From the NCBI RefSeq assembly GCF_008931845.1, contig NZ_CP044535.1, positions 496,001 to 560,000 of the forward strand: a stretch of 64,000 nucleotides of DNA, read 5' to 3'. The notes beneath the pieces are model-generated. The model searched no databases and was not told the origin of the DNA. It saw nothing but the letters and a program-made list of their open reading frames with translations. A program made the position numbers and the translations under genes. Within the stretch, counting starts at the first letter, position 1; every line of letters begins with the position of its first letter. The stretch is from Borrelia maritima (lineage in GTDB: Bacteria; Spirochaetota; Spirochaetia; Borreliales; Borreliaceae). Below, one piece after another: positions 46,391 through 55,770 of the stretch.

Positions 46391-49172
46391 AAATTATTGT
46401 AAATTTACAAGTGTGTTTCTATTTTTTTTGTTTTCTTGTGTTTCTAATGACTTAAAGTTAGATAGAGGCTTGGTAAAGGGGGAACTTGCCAATGGGTTGA
46501 GGTATTATATTTATAAAAATCAAATTCCAAAGAATGCTGTTAATATGGGAATTGTTTTCAATGTAGGCTCTCTTAATGAAGAAGATAACGAGAGGGGCAT
46601 AGCTCATTATCTTGAACATATGGCTTTTAATGGTACAAGGGATTATCCAGGAAATTCTATTGTTGACGTTCTTAAAAAATTTGGAATGCAATTTGGTGCT
46701 GATATTAATGCTGCTACTAGTTTTGATTTTACTTATTATAGACTTGATTTGTCAGATGGTAATAATAAAGATGAAATTGATGAATCTATAAATATTTTGA
46801 GGAACTGGGCTTCTCAAATTAGTTTCATGAAAGAAGAAATAGATCTGGAGCGCAATATTATCATTGAAGAAAAAAAGCTTGGCGAGACTTATCCTAGAAG
46901 GATTTATGAGAAAATGTATAAGTTTTTGACAAGTGGAAGTATTTATGAATTTAGAAATCCCATTGGACTTGAAGAGCAAATTTTATCTTTTCAGCCAGAA
47001 GATTTCAAAAAATTTTATCGAAAGTGGTATAGACCAGAACTTGCAAGTGTTATTGTTGTAGGAGATATTAATCCTAGAGAAATTGAAAAGAAAATAAAGA
47101 GACAATTTATTTCTTGGGAAAATCCAGCTGATAAGATTAAGAAGGTAAAAGTAACCTTAGATGTAAAGTTTAAAGATAAGTTTTTACTTTTAGAAGATTT
47201 AGAAGTAGGAGAGCCCGGTTTAATGTTCTTTAAAAAGGAAATTGTTAAGCTTGTCCAAACTAAAGATGATGTTTTAGAGAATATTAAAAGGTCTTTATTG
47301 ACTGCTCTTTTTGAGAATAGATTTTCTGAATTAAAGACTACTGGGGTAAAACATTTTAAAAATGTTGCAAACAAAGATTTTTTTTCATTTAAATCAGATA
47401 ACAATACTATTATTGCAAGATCGATTTCTTTAAACTTTAATCCAGATTATTTTAATGAAGCAATAGAAGACTTTTTTTATGAGCTTGAGAGAATAAGGAA
47501 ATTTGGATTTACTCAAGGCGAGTTTGAAAAAGTTAAATCTCAATTTTTCAAATCTTTAGAATTAAGGAAAAAAAATATAAATAAAACAAATTCATGGACT
47601 ATTTTTCAAGATTTAATAGATATTGCTGTTGATGGTTCTAACAAATTTGATGTTAGTGAATATTGTGATCTTTCTGTTCAATATTTGAAAAAAATTGATT
47701 TAAAGACAATCAACAATCTTGTAGGAAGAGAGTTTGATGTAAAAAATTGTGCAATTTTTTATTCTTATTATAGTGGAGCACATCCTACTTTGGATTTTAA
47801 ATATATTGATAATTTTCAAAAGATGGCTTTAAAAAGAGATTTTAAGCCTTATGAGAATTTTTTAATTGAAGGTAAATTTTTTAAGAAGTCTTTAGATGAT
47901 AAAGATATTATTAAGGAAAGTGAGTTTGAAAATGAAATTTCATCATTTGTTCTTGAAAATGGAGTTGAGGTTTATTTTAAGTATAATGATCAAAAAAAGG
48001 GTGTAATTGATTTTAGTGCGACTTCTTGGGGCGGTTTAATAAATGAAGATTTTAAATTTATTCCTGTTTTATCTTTTGCGCCTGGGGTAGTATCTGGTTC
48101 GGGGTACGGCGATTACTCTGCATTGCAGATTGAAAAATATTTATCCGATAAAGCTGTTTCTTTAAGTGTTGCTGTTGGAGCTCAAGAATCATATATTGCT
48201 GGAAGTTCAGATAAAAAAGATCTTGAAACTCTTTTTCAGCTTATATATTTTACTTTTAAAGAGCCCAAAGTAGATGATGTTTTTTTGCAAAATGCTATTA
48301 ATAATATAAAAGCATTAATAAAGAGCAATGAAAATAGTTCTAATCATCATTTTAAAAAAGCTATTAGTAAATTTTTAAACAATAATGATCTTAGATTTGA
48401 AGATACAAAAGAGAATGATTTACAATATTTTACAAAAGAAAATATTTTATCTTTTTATAAGAAAAGGTTCACTTATGCAAATAATTTTAAGTTTGTTTTT
48501 GCTGGAGATTCAGATATTCAGACAATAAAAGCTTATTCAAGAAAATATTTGGGTAATCTTAGCTTTAAGAAAATAAACGAGTATAAAGACTTAGATTACT
48601 CTTATAGTAAAAATTTTAATAAAATAGTTATAAGAAAGGGGAAAAATTCAACTAGCTTTGCTTATGTAGTTTATCCTTTTAAATTTAATTATTTAGCAGA
48701 GGTTTCATTAAATTTAAATGCTTTAGCCGATCTTTTAACGGATGGGCTTATAAAAAACATTAGAGAAAAAATGTCTAGTGTTTATGCAATTCAAGCTTCT
48801 TTTGACTCCAATTTAAGGAAAAATGTAGATTCCGATGGTATTTTGTCTATTTTTTTTACTACCGAGCCTAAGGAGCTAGATAATGTTTTAAACTCTATTA
48901 ATAGCTATATGATTGAAAGGCAAAAAATAGATTTTAATGATGAAGATTTTTCCTATCTTAAGAAAAATTATATTAAAAATACAAAGATAAATTCAGAGAA
49001 GAATAGTTATTGGATTTCAAATATATTAGCATCATTATCTTGGCATGGAGTATTTAAGAATAATTTTGGTGTTAAGTTTATAGAGACGAATTTAAGCAAA
49101 GATTTGATAAATGAATTTTTTAAGAAAATTAATCTTAGTGAAAAAGCAGAAATATTATTATTGCCTGAATAG
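46371..49172 (+). CDS. M16 (PqqL-like) zinc protease, predicted lipoprotein
   Basis: A two-lobed M16 metallopeptidase of 933 aa. N-terminal lipobox FLFFLFSC makes Cys23 the probable lipid site. The inverted zinc motif is HYLEH (His79, Glu82, His83), with the third ligand Glu in EKKLGE downstream (about residue 160). The C-terminal repeat (from about 520) has no HxxEH, as expected for the inactive half. GGGAG precedes ATG 46371, which overlaps the previous gene by 20 nt. It is likely anchored in the envelope and degrades peptides. Confidence 0.92.
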   Translation: MHYQRIKNYCKFTSVFLFFLFSCVSNDLKLDRGLVKGELANGLRYYIYKNQIPKNAVNMGIVFNVGSLNEEDNERGIAHYLEHMAFNGTRDYPGNSIVDVLKKFGMQFGADINAATSFDFTYYRLDLSDGNNKDEIDESINILRNWASQISFMKEEIDLERNIIIEEKKLGETYPRRIYEKMYKFLTSGSIYEFRNPIGLEEQILSFQPEDFKKFYRKWYRPELASVIVVGDINPREIEKKIKRQFISWENPADKIKKVKVTLDVKFKDKFLLLEDLEVGEPGLMFFKKEIVKLVQTKDDVLENIKRSLLTALFENRFSELKTTGVKHFKNVANKDFFSFKSDNNTIIARSISLNFNPDYFNEAIEDFFYELERIRKFGFTQGEFEKVKSQFFKSLELRKKNINKTNSWTIFQDLIDIAVDGSNKFDVSEYCDLSVQYLKKIDLKTINNLVGREFDVKNCAIFYSYYSGAHPTLDFKYIDNFQKMALKRDFKPYENFLIEGKFFKKSLDDKDIIKESEFENEISSFVLENGVEVYFKYNDQKKGVIDFSATSWGGLINEDFKFIPVLSFAPGVVSGSGYGDYSALQIEKYLSDKAVSLSVAVGAQESYIAGSSDKKDLETLFQLIYFTFKEPKVDDVFLQNAINNIKALIKSNENSSNHHFKKAISKFLNNNDLRFEDTKENDLQYFTKENILSFYKKRFTYANNFKFVFAGDSDIQTIKAYSRKYLGNLSFKKINEYKDLDYSYSKNFNKIVIRKGKNSTSFAYVVYPFKFNYLAEVSLNLNALADLLTDGLIKNIREKMSSVYAIQASFDSNLRKNVDSDGILSIFFTTEPKELDNVLNSINSYMIERQKIDFNDEDFSYLKKNYIKNTKINSEKNSYWISNILASLSWHGVFKNNFGVKFIETNLSKDLINEFFKKINLSEKAEILLLPE

Positions 49173-49189
49173 CTTTTGTTTACTTAAAA

Positions 49190-49232
49190 CAACATTCTTG
49201 TTTTCTAGGTTTATTAGAAATCAAGAATGTTG
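49190..49232. terminator. Bidirectional intrinsic terminator
   Basis: CAACATTCTTG (49190-49200) pairs perfectly with CAAGAATGTTG (49222-49232). An inner TTTCTA/TAGAAA extends the stem to about 17 pairs with one mismatch around a 7-nt loop. T-rich sequence follows on both strands. It ends the + strand M16 run and the - strand tRNA run. Confidence 0.7.
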
Positions 49233-49255
49233 AATATAATTTTTCCTTAGCAAGA

Positions 49256-49327
49256 CATCCTCTAGGGGAATCGAACCCCTCTTGCCAGGATGAAAACCTG
49301 GAGTCCTAACCGATAGACGAAGAGGAC
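49256..49327 (-). tRNA. tRNA-Glu (anticodon TTC)
   Basis: On the - strand a 72-nt cloverleaf starts GTCCTCT and ends AGAGGATG, acceptor closed by a G-U pair, anticodon stem CCAGG/CCTGG with loop TTTTCAT (anticodon TTC, Glu), and T-arm GGTTCGATTCC. No CCA is encoded, so it is added afterwards. Confidence 0.95.
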
Positions 49328-49332
49328 AAAAG

Positions 49333-49405
49333 TGAGCTCAGTAGGACTCGAACCTACGACAAACGCCTTAAAAGGGCGCTGCTCTACCACCTGAGCTATG
49401 AGCCC
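49333..49405 (-). tRNA. tRNA-Lys (anticodon TTT)
   Basis: A 73-nt cloverleaf on the - strand with acceptor GGGCTCA/TGAGCTC, D-arm GCTCAGGTGGTAGAGC, anticodon loop CTTTTAA (TTT, Lys) and T-arm GGTTCGAGTCC. Discriminator A; CCA not encoded. Five bases separate it from tRNA-Glu, so they share a transcript. Confidence 0.95.
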
Positions 49406-49513
49406 AAAAGTCATTTTATGACCATTAAAAATAATAATATATTTAATTCCCAATAATGTCAAGTTAAATTTACATAAAATTGACAATTAATACCGAAAAG
49501 GCATTTAATAATT

Positions 49514-49586
49514 TGAGCTGCACAGGACTTGAACCTGTAACCAACGGATTAAGAGTCCGATGCTCTACCACTTGAGCTAGCAGCCC
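49514..49586 (-). tRNA. tRNA-Lys (anticodon CTT)
   Basis: A 73-nt cloverleaf on the - strand with acceptor GGGCTGC/GCAGCTC, D-arm GCTCAAGTGGTAGAGC, anticodon loop CTCTTAA (CTT, Lys) and T-arm GGTTCAAGTCC. CCA not encoded. It decodes AAG and complements the adjacent TTT gene that decodes AAA, the dominant lysine codon here. Confidence 0.94.
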
Positions 49587-49634
49587 GGTTCATTAATTTG
49601 CTAACAATAAGAATAAGTTTTTATAAATTGAATG

Positions 49635-50279
49635 TCAAGGTTTGCTGTTGCTTTTTTTTAATTCTTCTAGTAAATTTTTTGCCTCTAGATTATTAGGATA
49701 GATTGTAAGAAGTTTAATTAGTGTTTCTTCTGCTAATATTTTATTTTTTGCATTTATTCTTGCTCTTGCTAATTTTATTAATAGATTTTGGTTATTAGGA
49801 TTAAATCTTAATGCATGCTCGTATGCAAAATCTGCTTCATTGTATCTTTTTAGTTCATAGAAAGAATCTGCAATCAAATTATAAACTTTTATTATTCTTG
49901 CTCCTTTAGAATCAAGACTAATATATTCTTGAAAGTATTTTAATGCATTTTCATAATTTTTTTGAAAAAAATAAGCTTCTCCTAGTGCTTCAATAATTCT
50001 TATATCATATTTTTTAATTCCAAGGCCTATAATTGCTTCAGTTTCAGCTCTTTTGTATTCTCCGATAGCTATTAAGCTCCATGTCAATATTGTTCTAGCG
50101 TCTAAGTTGCTAGGATTTAGTCGAATTTCTTCTAATGTGTTTAAAATAGCTTCTTTAAATTTACCTTCTTTATAGAGAAGTAGAGAGTCTTCTTTTTCTT
50201 TAGGTTGTGATTGTCCAAATAATAAACCTAAATTGGATAGCAGAATTAAAGTTATTTGTAATAGAAAAAAAAAATTCAT
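49635..50279 (-). CDS. Exported TPR-repeat protein
   Basis: The 214-residue protein has a signal peptide (MNFFFLLQITLILLSNLGLLFG) and about four tetratricopeptide repeats from residue 30 to 210, for example NALKYFQEYISLDSKGARII and EADFAYEHALRFNPNNQNLL. TPRs serve as protein-protein platforms. The ATG overlaps the end of the bactofilin gene (ATGA), so the two are coupled and may act in the same envelope or cytoskeletal process. Confidence 0.88.
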   Translation of the reverse strand: MNFFFLLQITLILLSNLGLLFGQSQPKEKEDSLLLYKEGKFKEAILNTLEEIRLNPSNLDARTILTWSLIAIGEYKRAETEAIIGLGIKKYDIRIIEALGEAYFFQKNYENALKYFQEYISLDSKGARIIKVYNLIADSFYELKRYNEADFAYEHALRFNPNNQNLLIKLARARINAKNKILAEETLIKLLTIYPNNLEAKNLLEELKKSNSKP

Positions 50280-50632
50280 TCTTCAAAATCCTCCATTTCG
50301 CAATTTCCTTTAAATATTGCTCCAGAATCAATAAAAAGTTCTTTGGTTTTAATGTTTCCTATTAATTTGCCAGTTTTGTAGATTTTGATTGTTTTTAAAG
50401 CCTCAATATTTCCTTGTATTTTGCCATGATTTAGTAAATGTTGGCATTTTATTTCAGCTTCAACATTAGCCCTTTCCCTTAGATATATTGAGCTTGATGA
50501 GTTTATTAAGCCCTTAAGCTTTCCTTCTATTATTATTGGTTTATTACTTTCAATGTATCCTTCAAATTCAAAATTTTTTTTTATTACATTTTGAGTACTA
50601 CTTTCTTCAAATTCTAAGCTATCTATGCTCAT
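50276..50632 (-). CDS. Bactofilin-family cytoskeletal protein
   Basis: Bactofilins polymerise into right-handed beta-helical filaments that organise cell shape and envelope synthesis. The 118-residue protein shows the periodic beta pattern: FEFEGYIESNKPIIIEGKLK, INSSSSIYLRERANVEAEIK, HGKIQGNIEALKTIKIYKTG. The disordered ends are short. AGAGG lies 5 nt before the ATG, downstream of a strong terminator at 50643-50678. Confidence 0.9.
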   Translation of the reverse strand: MSIDSLEFEESSTQNVIKKNFEFEGYIESNKPIIIEGKLKGLINSSSSIYLRERANVEAEIKCQHLLNHGKIQGNIEALKTIKIYKTGKLIGNIKTKELFIDSGAIFKGNCEMEDFEE

Positions 50633-50642
50633 TGAAACCTCT

Positions 50643-50678
50643 AAAAATGAATGCTCCTAAGGTAAAGCATTCATTTTT
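50643..50678 (-). terminator. Intrinsic terminator after the BI-1 gene
   Basis: AAAAATGAATGCT (50643-50655) and AGCATTCATTTTT (50666-50678) form a perfect 13-bp stem with a 10-nt loop. It lies between the BI-1 gene and bactofilin. The bactofilin-TPR pair therefore probably needs its own promoter or read-through. Confidence 0.7.
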
Positions 50679-50711
50679 GATTTAAATTTTGATGAATGTT
50701 TTTTATTAATT

Positions 50712-51410
50712 TTAGTCGTTTCTTCTTTGGCCTAAAAATCTTAAAAGATATAAGAATAAATTTATAAAATCTAAATAAAGCTTAAGTGAAGCTACAACTG
50801 CCATTCTATTTTTTATTTCAGTATCATCTTGTAGCATTTTGTCCATTTTAGAAATGTTTTGAACGTCATAAGCTGTTAGCCCTGTAAATATGATTACTCC
50901 CAAAATAGATATGAGGTAATTAAGACCTGAGCTTCTAAAAAACATATTAACAAGAGATGCAATAATGATTCCCCATAGGCCCATTATTAGATAGCTCCCC
51001 ATTTTTGTTAGATCTGTTGTTGTAGTATACCCGTAAACAGACATTCCAAGAAATGTTCCAGCAGTAATGCCAAATGTGAATACTATTGATCCTTGTGTAT
51101 AGATCATAAATATAGAAGATAATGTTACTCCTGTTAGTGCTGAGTAGAGCAAAAAAAGAGCTGTTGCGGTATTGCTTGATATTTTATTAAGAGCGCCACT
51201 TATTGCATATACAAGTCCAAATTGAATAAGTATTATAGCCATAAATGACATTGGATTTGAAAATATTATTGCTTTTATTGTTTGGTTTTCTGATGTTGCG
51301 TATGCGAATATTGCTGAAATTAAAAGTCCAATTGACATAAGCCCAAAAACTTTGGCTAAAAACTTGTTTTTTATTAATATTTCTTGTTTTTCTTGTACTA
51401 AATCGATCAT
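50712..51410 (-). CDS. Bax inhibitor-1 (BI-1/YccA) family membrane protein
   Basis: A 232-residue protein with seven hydrophobic segments. Family marks are KVFGLMSIGLLISAIFAYAT near the N-terminus, the QFGLVYAISGAL and SALTGVTLSSIFMIYTQGSI stretches, and the C-terminal GLTAYDVQNISKM with Asp, then ASLKLYLDFINLFLYLLRFL. Bacterial members include pH-gated Ca2+ leak channels and FtsH modulators. It follows fusA by 25 nt. Confidence 0.92.
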   Translation of the reverse strand: MIDLVQEKQEILIKNKFLAKVFGLMSIGLLISAIFAYATSENQTIKAIIFSNPMSFMAIILIQFGLVYAISGALNKISSNTATALFLLYSALTGVTLSSIFMIYTQGSIVFTFGITAGTFLGMSVYGYTTTTDLTKMGSYLIMGLWGIIIASLVNMFFRSSGLNYLISILGVIIFTGLTAYDVQNISKMDKMLQDDTEIKNRMAVVASLKLYLDFINLFLYLLRFLGQRRND

Positions 51411-51435
51411 AATAAAGCCTCCTTATTATTTATTA

Positions 51436-53517
51436 TTAAGATTTGTTTTGATTGTTAAATTTTTTACGAAGTTCATCAAATATAGCGCTTGGAACTTTTC
51501 CATATTTTAAAAATTCCATTGAGAATTCTGCTTTTCCTTGGGTAGAGGACCTAAGGACTGTGGAAAATCCAAACATTTCGCTTAAAGGCACTTCAGCCTC
51601 AACTTTTGAAAAACTTCCATCTTCTAGCGAACCCACTATTATTCCTCTTCTTTGGTTTAAAAGTCCAAACATATTTCCTTGGAATTCTGTAGGTCCTTCA
51701 AGTGTGACTTTCATTATTGGCTCAAGGATTGTAGGTTTTGCTTTTTCGTAAGCCTCTCTAAAAGCACCAATTGCTGCTAGTTGGAATGCAATATCAGATG
51801 AGTCAACAATGTGATATTGGCCATCATTTATTGTGATTTTGATATCAACTATTGGGAACCCAATTAATGTTCCTTTTTCCATTGCCTTTTGGAATCCTTT
51901 GTCACATGATGGAATGTATTCCGTTGGGATTACTCCTCCTTTTATCAAATTAACAAATTCGTATGTTTCTCCTTCTTTGTTGAGAGGTTCCATAAATCCG
52001 GCAACTCGTCCAAACTGGCCAGCTCCCCCAGATTGCTTTTTGTGAGTATAGTTGAACTCAGCTTTTCCTGTAATGGTTTCTCTATAGGCTACTTGTGGCA
52101 TTCCGGTTTCAACTTCTGCTTTGAACTCTCTTTTCATTCTTTCAATATAAACTTCTAAGTGTAGTTCTCCCATACCTTGAATTATTGTTTCGTTTGATTC
52201 AGCGTCAACATAAGTTTTAAATGTTGGATCTTCTTTTGTAAATCTTCCAAGAGCTTTAGCCATATTGTCAGCAGATTTTTTGTCTTTTGGTTTTACAGAA
52301 AGAGAAATTACTGGATCAGGAATAAACATTGATGTCATGGAATAGCTAATCAATGGATCACAAAATGTATCTCCCGATGCACATTCTATTCCAAATAAAG
52401 CAACAATGTCACCGCTTCCTCCAAATTCAATGTCTTCTGTATTATTAGCATGCATTCTGATAAGTCTTCCAACTTTGAATTTTTTAGAAGTTCTTGAGTT
52501 TATAAGTTCTTGTCCTTTTTTTAAAGTTCCTTGATATATTCTGACATAAGTTAATTGCCCATATTGCCCGTCTTCAAGTTTAAATGCGAGAGCAACAGTT
52601 GGTAGGTTGTTGTCAATTTTAAGATCGATTTCCTTTTCATTGTTATTGAGGTCAAGAGCAGTGTTTTTTATATCATGAGGAGATGGTAAAAATCTTGTTA
52701 CAGCATCTAATAGTAATTGTACTCCTTTATTTTTATATGCGGATCCCATAAATACAGGGCATAATTTCAAAGCCAATGTTCCTGTTCTAATTGCATTATA
52801 TATTGTTTCAATAGGGACATCTTTCCCTTCCATGTGTAATTCCATAAGTTCATCATTAAAGTCCGCAAGAGTATCAAGCATTATTTCTCGTTTACTTTTT
52901 GCCTCTTCTAAGAGATCTGCTGGTATTTCTTTTTCTATTATTTCTGTTCCATCTTTTCCTTCAAAATAGTAGGCTTTCATTAGTACAAGGTCTACGACTC
53001 CAATATGTTTATCTTCTAATCCAATTGGTATTTGCATTAAAACGGAGTTTAAGTCAAGTTTTGATCTTAGTTGATCTTTTACATTGTAAGGATTTGCCCC
53101 AGTTTTATCGCATTTGTTTACAAATGCAAGGCGAGGCACGCTATATCTTTTAAGTTGTCGATCAACAGTTATTGATTGGGATTGAACTCCCGCAACAGAA
53201 TCGAGAACTAATATTGCCCCGTCAAGCACTCTAAGAGATCTTTCAACTTCAATTGTAAAATCTACGTGCCCGGGTGTATCAATAATATTTATTGGAAAAT
53301 CTTTCCATTCAACGTGAGTTGCAGCTGATGCTATTGTTATTCCTCTTTCTCTTTCAAGTTCCATTGAGTCCATTGTTGCGCCAACCCCATCTTTACCTTT
53401 TACTTCGTGAATTGCATGAATTTTATTGCAATAAAAAAGAATACGTTCTGTAAGAGTGGTTTTCCCCGAGTCGATGTGGGCGCTAATACCTATGTTTCGT
53501 AATTTATTATAGTCCAT
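51436..53517 (-). CDS. fusA: Translation elongation factor G (spirochaetal/mitochondrial EF-G1 type)
   Basis: EF-G catalyses GTP-dependent translocation. The 693-residue protein has G1 [17 protein letters not shown] (Ser instead of the usual Ala, as in mitochondrial EF-G1), switch [20 protein letters not shown], and domain [18 protein letters not shown]. The effector region [20 protein letters not shown] is nearly identical in style to mitochondrial EF-G1. Spirochaetes are reported to carry two specialised EF-Gs, one for translocation and one for recycling; by this resemblance this copy is inferred to be the translocase. GGAGG precedes the ATG. Confidence 0.95.
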   Translation of the reverse strand: MDYNKLRNIGISAHIDSGKTTLTERILFYCNKIHAIHEVKGKDGVGATMDSMELERERGITIASAATHVEWKDFPINIIDTPGHVDFTIEVERSLRVLDGAILVLDSVAGVQSQSITVDRQLKRYSVPRLAFVNKCDKTGANPYNVKDQLRSKLDLNSVLMQIPIGLEDKHIGVVDLVLMKAYYFEGKDGTEIIEKEIPADLLEEAKSKREIMLDTLADFNDELMELHMEGKDVPIETIYNAIRTGTLALKLCPVFMGSAYKNKGVQLLLDAVTRFLPSPHDIKNTALDLNNNEKEIDLKIDNNLPTVALAFKLEDGQYGQLTYVRIYQGTLKKGQELINSRTSKKFKVGRLIRMHANNTEDIEFGGSGDIVALFGIECASGDTFCDPLISYSMTSMFIPDPVISLSVKPKDKKSADNMAKALGRFTKEDPTFKTYVDAESNETIIQGMGELHLEVYIERMKREFKAEVETGMPQVAYRETITGKAEFNYTHKKQSGGAGQFGRVAGFMEPLNKEGETYEFVNLIKGGVIPTEYIPSCDKGFQKAMEKGTLIGFPIVDIKITINDGQYHIVDSSDIAFQLAAIGAFREAYEKAKPTILEPIMKVTLEGPTEFQGNMFGLLNQRRGIIVGSLEDGSFSKVEAEVPLSEMFGFSTVLRSSTQGKAEFSMEFLKYGKVPSAIFDELRKKFNNQNKS

Positions 53518-53819
53518 TAGACATTATTCCTCCTGATGATATGTGAATAGAAGATTAACTATCTAAATAATTTTACAAAATTTTTTTTTAAAAATCTATC
53601 TTATATCATTTCATTTTATGTTATTAAATGTTTTAAAGTTCAAATCTTTAATGTGATATTTTTAGTTTGCTTGATTAAAGTTGCATTAATGTATATTCTT
53701 AATCTTAGGGAATATATCATTTAGTAGATTTTGATTTTATTGATTAAAATTTTTTATTTAGTGAATTAACTCTTACTTTATTATTATACTCCTAAGATAA
53801 TTATTTGGAGGAATTTGAG
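53518..53819. other. Divergent intergenic region between fusA and the KTSC gene
   Basis: This 302-nt gap is almost entirely A/T. On the + side TTGATT (53740-53745) and a TATACT (53785-53790) lie upstream of the KTSC gene but are not well spaced. On the - side TTGTAA (53573-53578 reversed) lacks a good -10. No gene or stable RNA fold is apparent. Confidence 0.45.
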
Positions 53820-54047
53820 TTGGAAACTTTAACAATATCTAATGAACTAAGCAAAATATCGCAGGTAGGTTATGATCCTTCTGTCTTTGAGCTTTCTGTG
53901 TTTTTTAAGGATGGAAGAGCTTATAAGTATTTTAAGATTGAACCGAGACATTTTAGCGCAATATCTAAGCTTATTGAAGACAAAAGATCAGTTGGTAAAT
54001 ATTTGACAGAAAATATATTTAACAAATATAACCAAGAAAAGCTTTAA
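53820..54047 (+). CDS. KTSC-domain protein (75 aa)
   Basis: Start TTG 53820, with GGAGG (53807-53811) 8 nt upstream; an in-frame TTG at 53805 overlaps the Shine-Dalgarno. The product has the KTSC pattern: ISQVGYDPSVFELSVFFKDG, AYKYFKIEPRHFSAI, then KSVGKYLTENI-like ending (RSVGKYLTENIFNKY). KTSC domains are small folds sometimes linked to lysyl-tRNA synthetase; their role is unclear. A terminator follows at 54070. Confidence 0.82.
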   Translation: METLTISNELSKISQVGYDPSVFELSVFFKDGRAYKYFKIEPRHFSAISKLIEDKRSVGKYLTENIFNKYNQEKL

Positions 54048-54069
54048 TTTGTTTTTTAGGTAATATTAA

Positions 54070-54098
54070 AAGCCCTTTTGTTTTTAAACGGAGGGCTT
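54070..54098 (+). terminator. Intrinsic terminator of the KTSC gene
   Basis: AAGCCCT (54070-54076) pairs with AGGGCTT (54092-54098), 7 bp with a 15-nt loop, followed by ATTTATTTTTAT. Confidence 0.65.
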
Positions 54099-54237
54099 AT
54101 TTATTTTTATCTTTTAGAGTTAGAAATTTTATTTTATAATCATAAATGTGGTTTGTTTGATTTTAAAGTTTAATAGCATTAGGGTTTTGTATTTTAGTAT
54201 TAAATTGAGTGTTATTTTGCTCCTTTGAGCGATTAAA

Positions 54238-54268
54238 TTGGCACTAAGTAAGCATTAAGGATTAAAGT
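54238..54268 (+). promoter_or_regulatory. Candidate promoter of the TPR lipoprotein gene
   Basis: TTGGCA (54238-54243), 19 nt and TAAAGT (54263-54268) predict a start near 54275, within about 3 nt of the ATG at 54278. No Shine-Dalgarno is placed normally (AAGG at 54257 is 17 nt away). The spacer is longer than ideal. Confidence 0.3.
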
Positions 54269-54277
54269 AAATTTTTT

Positions 54278-54805
54278 ATGTATAAATTTTTGTTTATTAT
54301 TATTTTTATTTTGTCATGTAGTTCTATTTATAGGGAATATCAAAACATATCAGACGAATATTATAAGCTTGCTAAATTAAATGAAGAGCTTGGGAATGAT
54401 GAGACTTCTGTTTTGCTTTATGAAAAATCTATTAAATTTAATGTTAATGCGGGTGATGATTCAAGTTATAATTTTATTTTAGCTTGCATTAATTTAAAAA
54501 AATATGTAGAGGCTGAGTCGAAGCTTAATTCTATTATAAAAGAAGATCCAGAAAATATTTTGTTAATTAATTTGAAAGGATATTTACTCTTTAAGAAAAA
54601 TGATTTAGATAATGCTTTGATTTTTTATTTAAAAACTTTAGAATTTGCGCCCGCAAATAAAGAGGCTTTATTTAATATTTTCTACATTTATCATTTAAAG
54701 AATGACAAAAAAAATGCAAAAAAATATATTTTAAGATATAAAGAGTTGAACCATCCTATACCAAGTAGTGCAGAAGAAATAGTTTCTTCTGTTGTTAAGA
54801 GCTAA
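54278..54805 (+). CDS. TPR lipoprotein (175 aa)
   Basis: N-terminus MYKFLFIIIFILSCSS gives a spirochaetal lipobox with Cys14. Residues 25 to 155 hold about four TPR units (DEYYKLAKLNEELGNDETSV, NALIFYLKTLEFAPANKEAL). Probably membrane-anchored and a partner-binding platform. It is a single gene between two gaps of 230 and 114 nt. Confidence 0.87.
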   Translation: MYKFLFIIIFILSCSSIYREYQNISDEYYKLAKLNEELGNDETSVLLYEKSIKFNVNAGDDSSYNFILACINLKKYVEAESKLNSIIKEDPENILLINLKGYLLFKKNDLDNALIFYLKTLEFAPANKEALFNIFYIYHLKNDKKNAKKYILRYKELNHPIPSSAEEIVSSVVKS

Positions 54806-54827
54806 TTTTTGATTTTTTGTTTATTTT

Positions 54828-54858
54828 TTGCTTTTTTACTTTATGATTATTATATAAT
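54828..54858 (+). promoter_or_regulatory. Candidate promoter of the putative outer-membrane protein gene
   Basis: TTGCTT (54828-54833), 19 nt and a perfect TATAAT (54853-54858), about 61 nt before the ATG at 54920. Spacer longer than ideal; the -10 is the main evidence. Confidence 0.35.
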
Positions 54859-54919
54859 AAGGTATGCAATATAAACCCTGTTTTATTTTTCATAATTTTT
54901 TTTAGGAGAGTTTGTATAT

Positions 54920-55567
54920 ATGAGGCTTAAATTTTTAATTTTGTGCTTGTTTGGGATTTTTGTTGTCAATGCTTTTGCGGATGCTAATTTTGAATTCAAT
55001 TTTGGTGGTGGAGCTGCTTTTCCTATTAGCCCCTTTTCAAGTTTTTACAATGAGGCTTTAGATATTAATGCAAAGCTTAAGCAAAATTTGCCTTCAGATT
55101 TATCCCCAATGGAAAAAGAAGAAATAGTTCAAAAATTTTCTGATTTGGCCAATATTGCTAAAGCTGGATTAAAATATGGGACTTATGCTCAATTTGGTGC
55201 GAAATTTGATGATTTTGTTTCTATTGGGTTTGAGCTCATGTTTGACATGAACCTTTTTAAAGCAATAAAACGTTCAGATGGAGCTGCAAATGAAAATTTC
55301 TCTTTTGTTATGGCAATAACACCGAGATTTTATACAAAATTAGATTTTTTTGTTTTAGCTTTGGCATTTTTCACAGGTCCCAAGATCAATATAGCTACTG
55401 CTGCTGCTGATTCTGTTTTAGCAGAATTAGGAACAATGGGTTGGGATATTGGTGCTAGACTTTCATTTTCTTTTTTAATTCTTGAAGCTTACTATGTTTG
55501 GAATATTAAAAACGTTAAATTTTCTGATTTCAAGTTTGGACTAGGATTTGAATTTGGAATTGTGTAA
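54920..55567 (+). CDS. Putative outer-membrane beta-barrel protein (215 aa)
   Basis: Signal peptide MRLKFLILCLFGIFVVNAFA with a typical AFA-A cleavage, then alternating beta-like segments (ADANFEFNFGGGAAFPI, AQFGAKFDDFVSIGFELMF, AMGW-like TMGWDIGARLSFSFLILEAY) and an aromatic C-terminal strand KFGLGFEFGIV. The style resembles small Borrelia barrels of the DUF3996 kind, but I cannot confirm this. AGGAGAG precedes the ATG. Confidence 0.72.
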   Translation: MRLKFLILCLFGIFVVNAFADANFEFNFGGGAAFPISPFSSFYNEALDINAKLKQNLPSDLSPMEKEEIVQKFSDLANIAKAGLKYGTYAQFGAKFDDFVSIGFELMFDMNLFKAIKRSDGAANENFSFVMAITPRFYTKLDFFVLALAFFTGPKINIATAAADSVLAELGTMGWDIGARLSFSFLILEAYYVWNIKNVKFSDFKFGLGFEFGIV

Positions 55568-55770
55568 TTTGTCAATTTTGTTTTTAGTATTGAGCATAAT
55601 ATTTATTTTTGCTATTAATAGGATTTTTTAAATTTTCTTTTTTATTATTAAAGCTAAAACATTTTAATGATTTTGCTTTAATAATTTCAGTTATTTTTGT
55701 GTGTATAAGTTATGATAATTGTTATTTTAAGATTGTTGAGAGATCCTTTAAAAAAAGAACGAGGAACTAG

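Noticed and set aside
49262..49486. - strand frame of 74 aa over tRNA-Glu and tRNA-Lys
   Set aside because: It runs through two convincing tRNA cloverleaves; no Shine-Dalgarno or protein family pattern.
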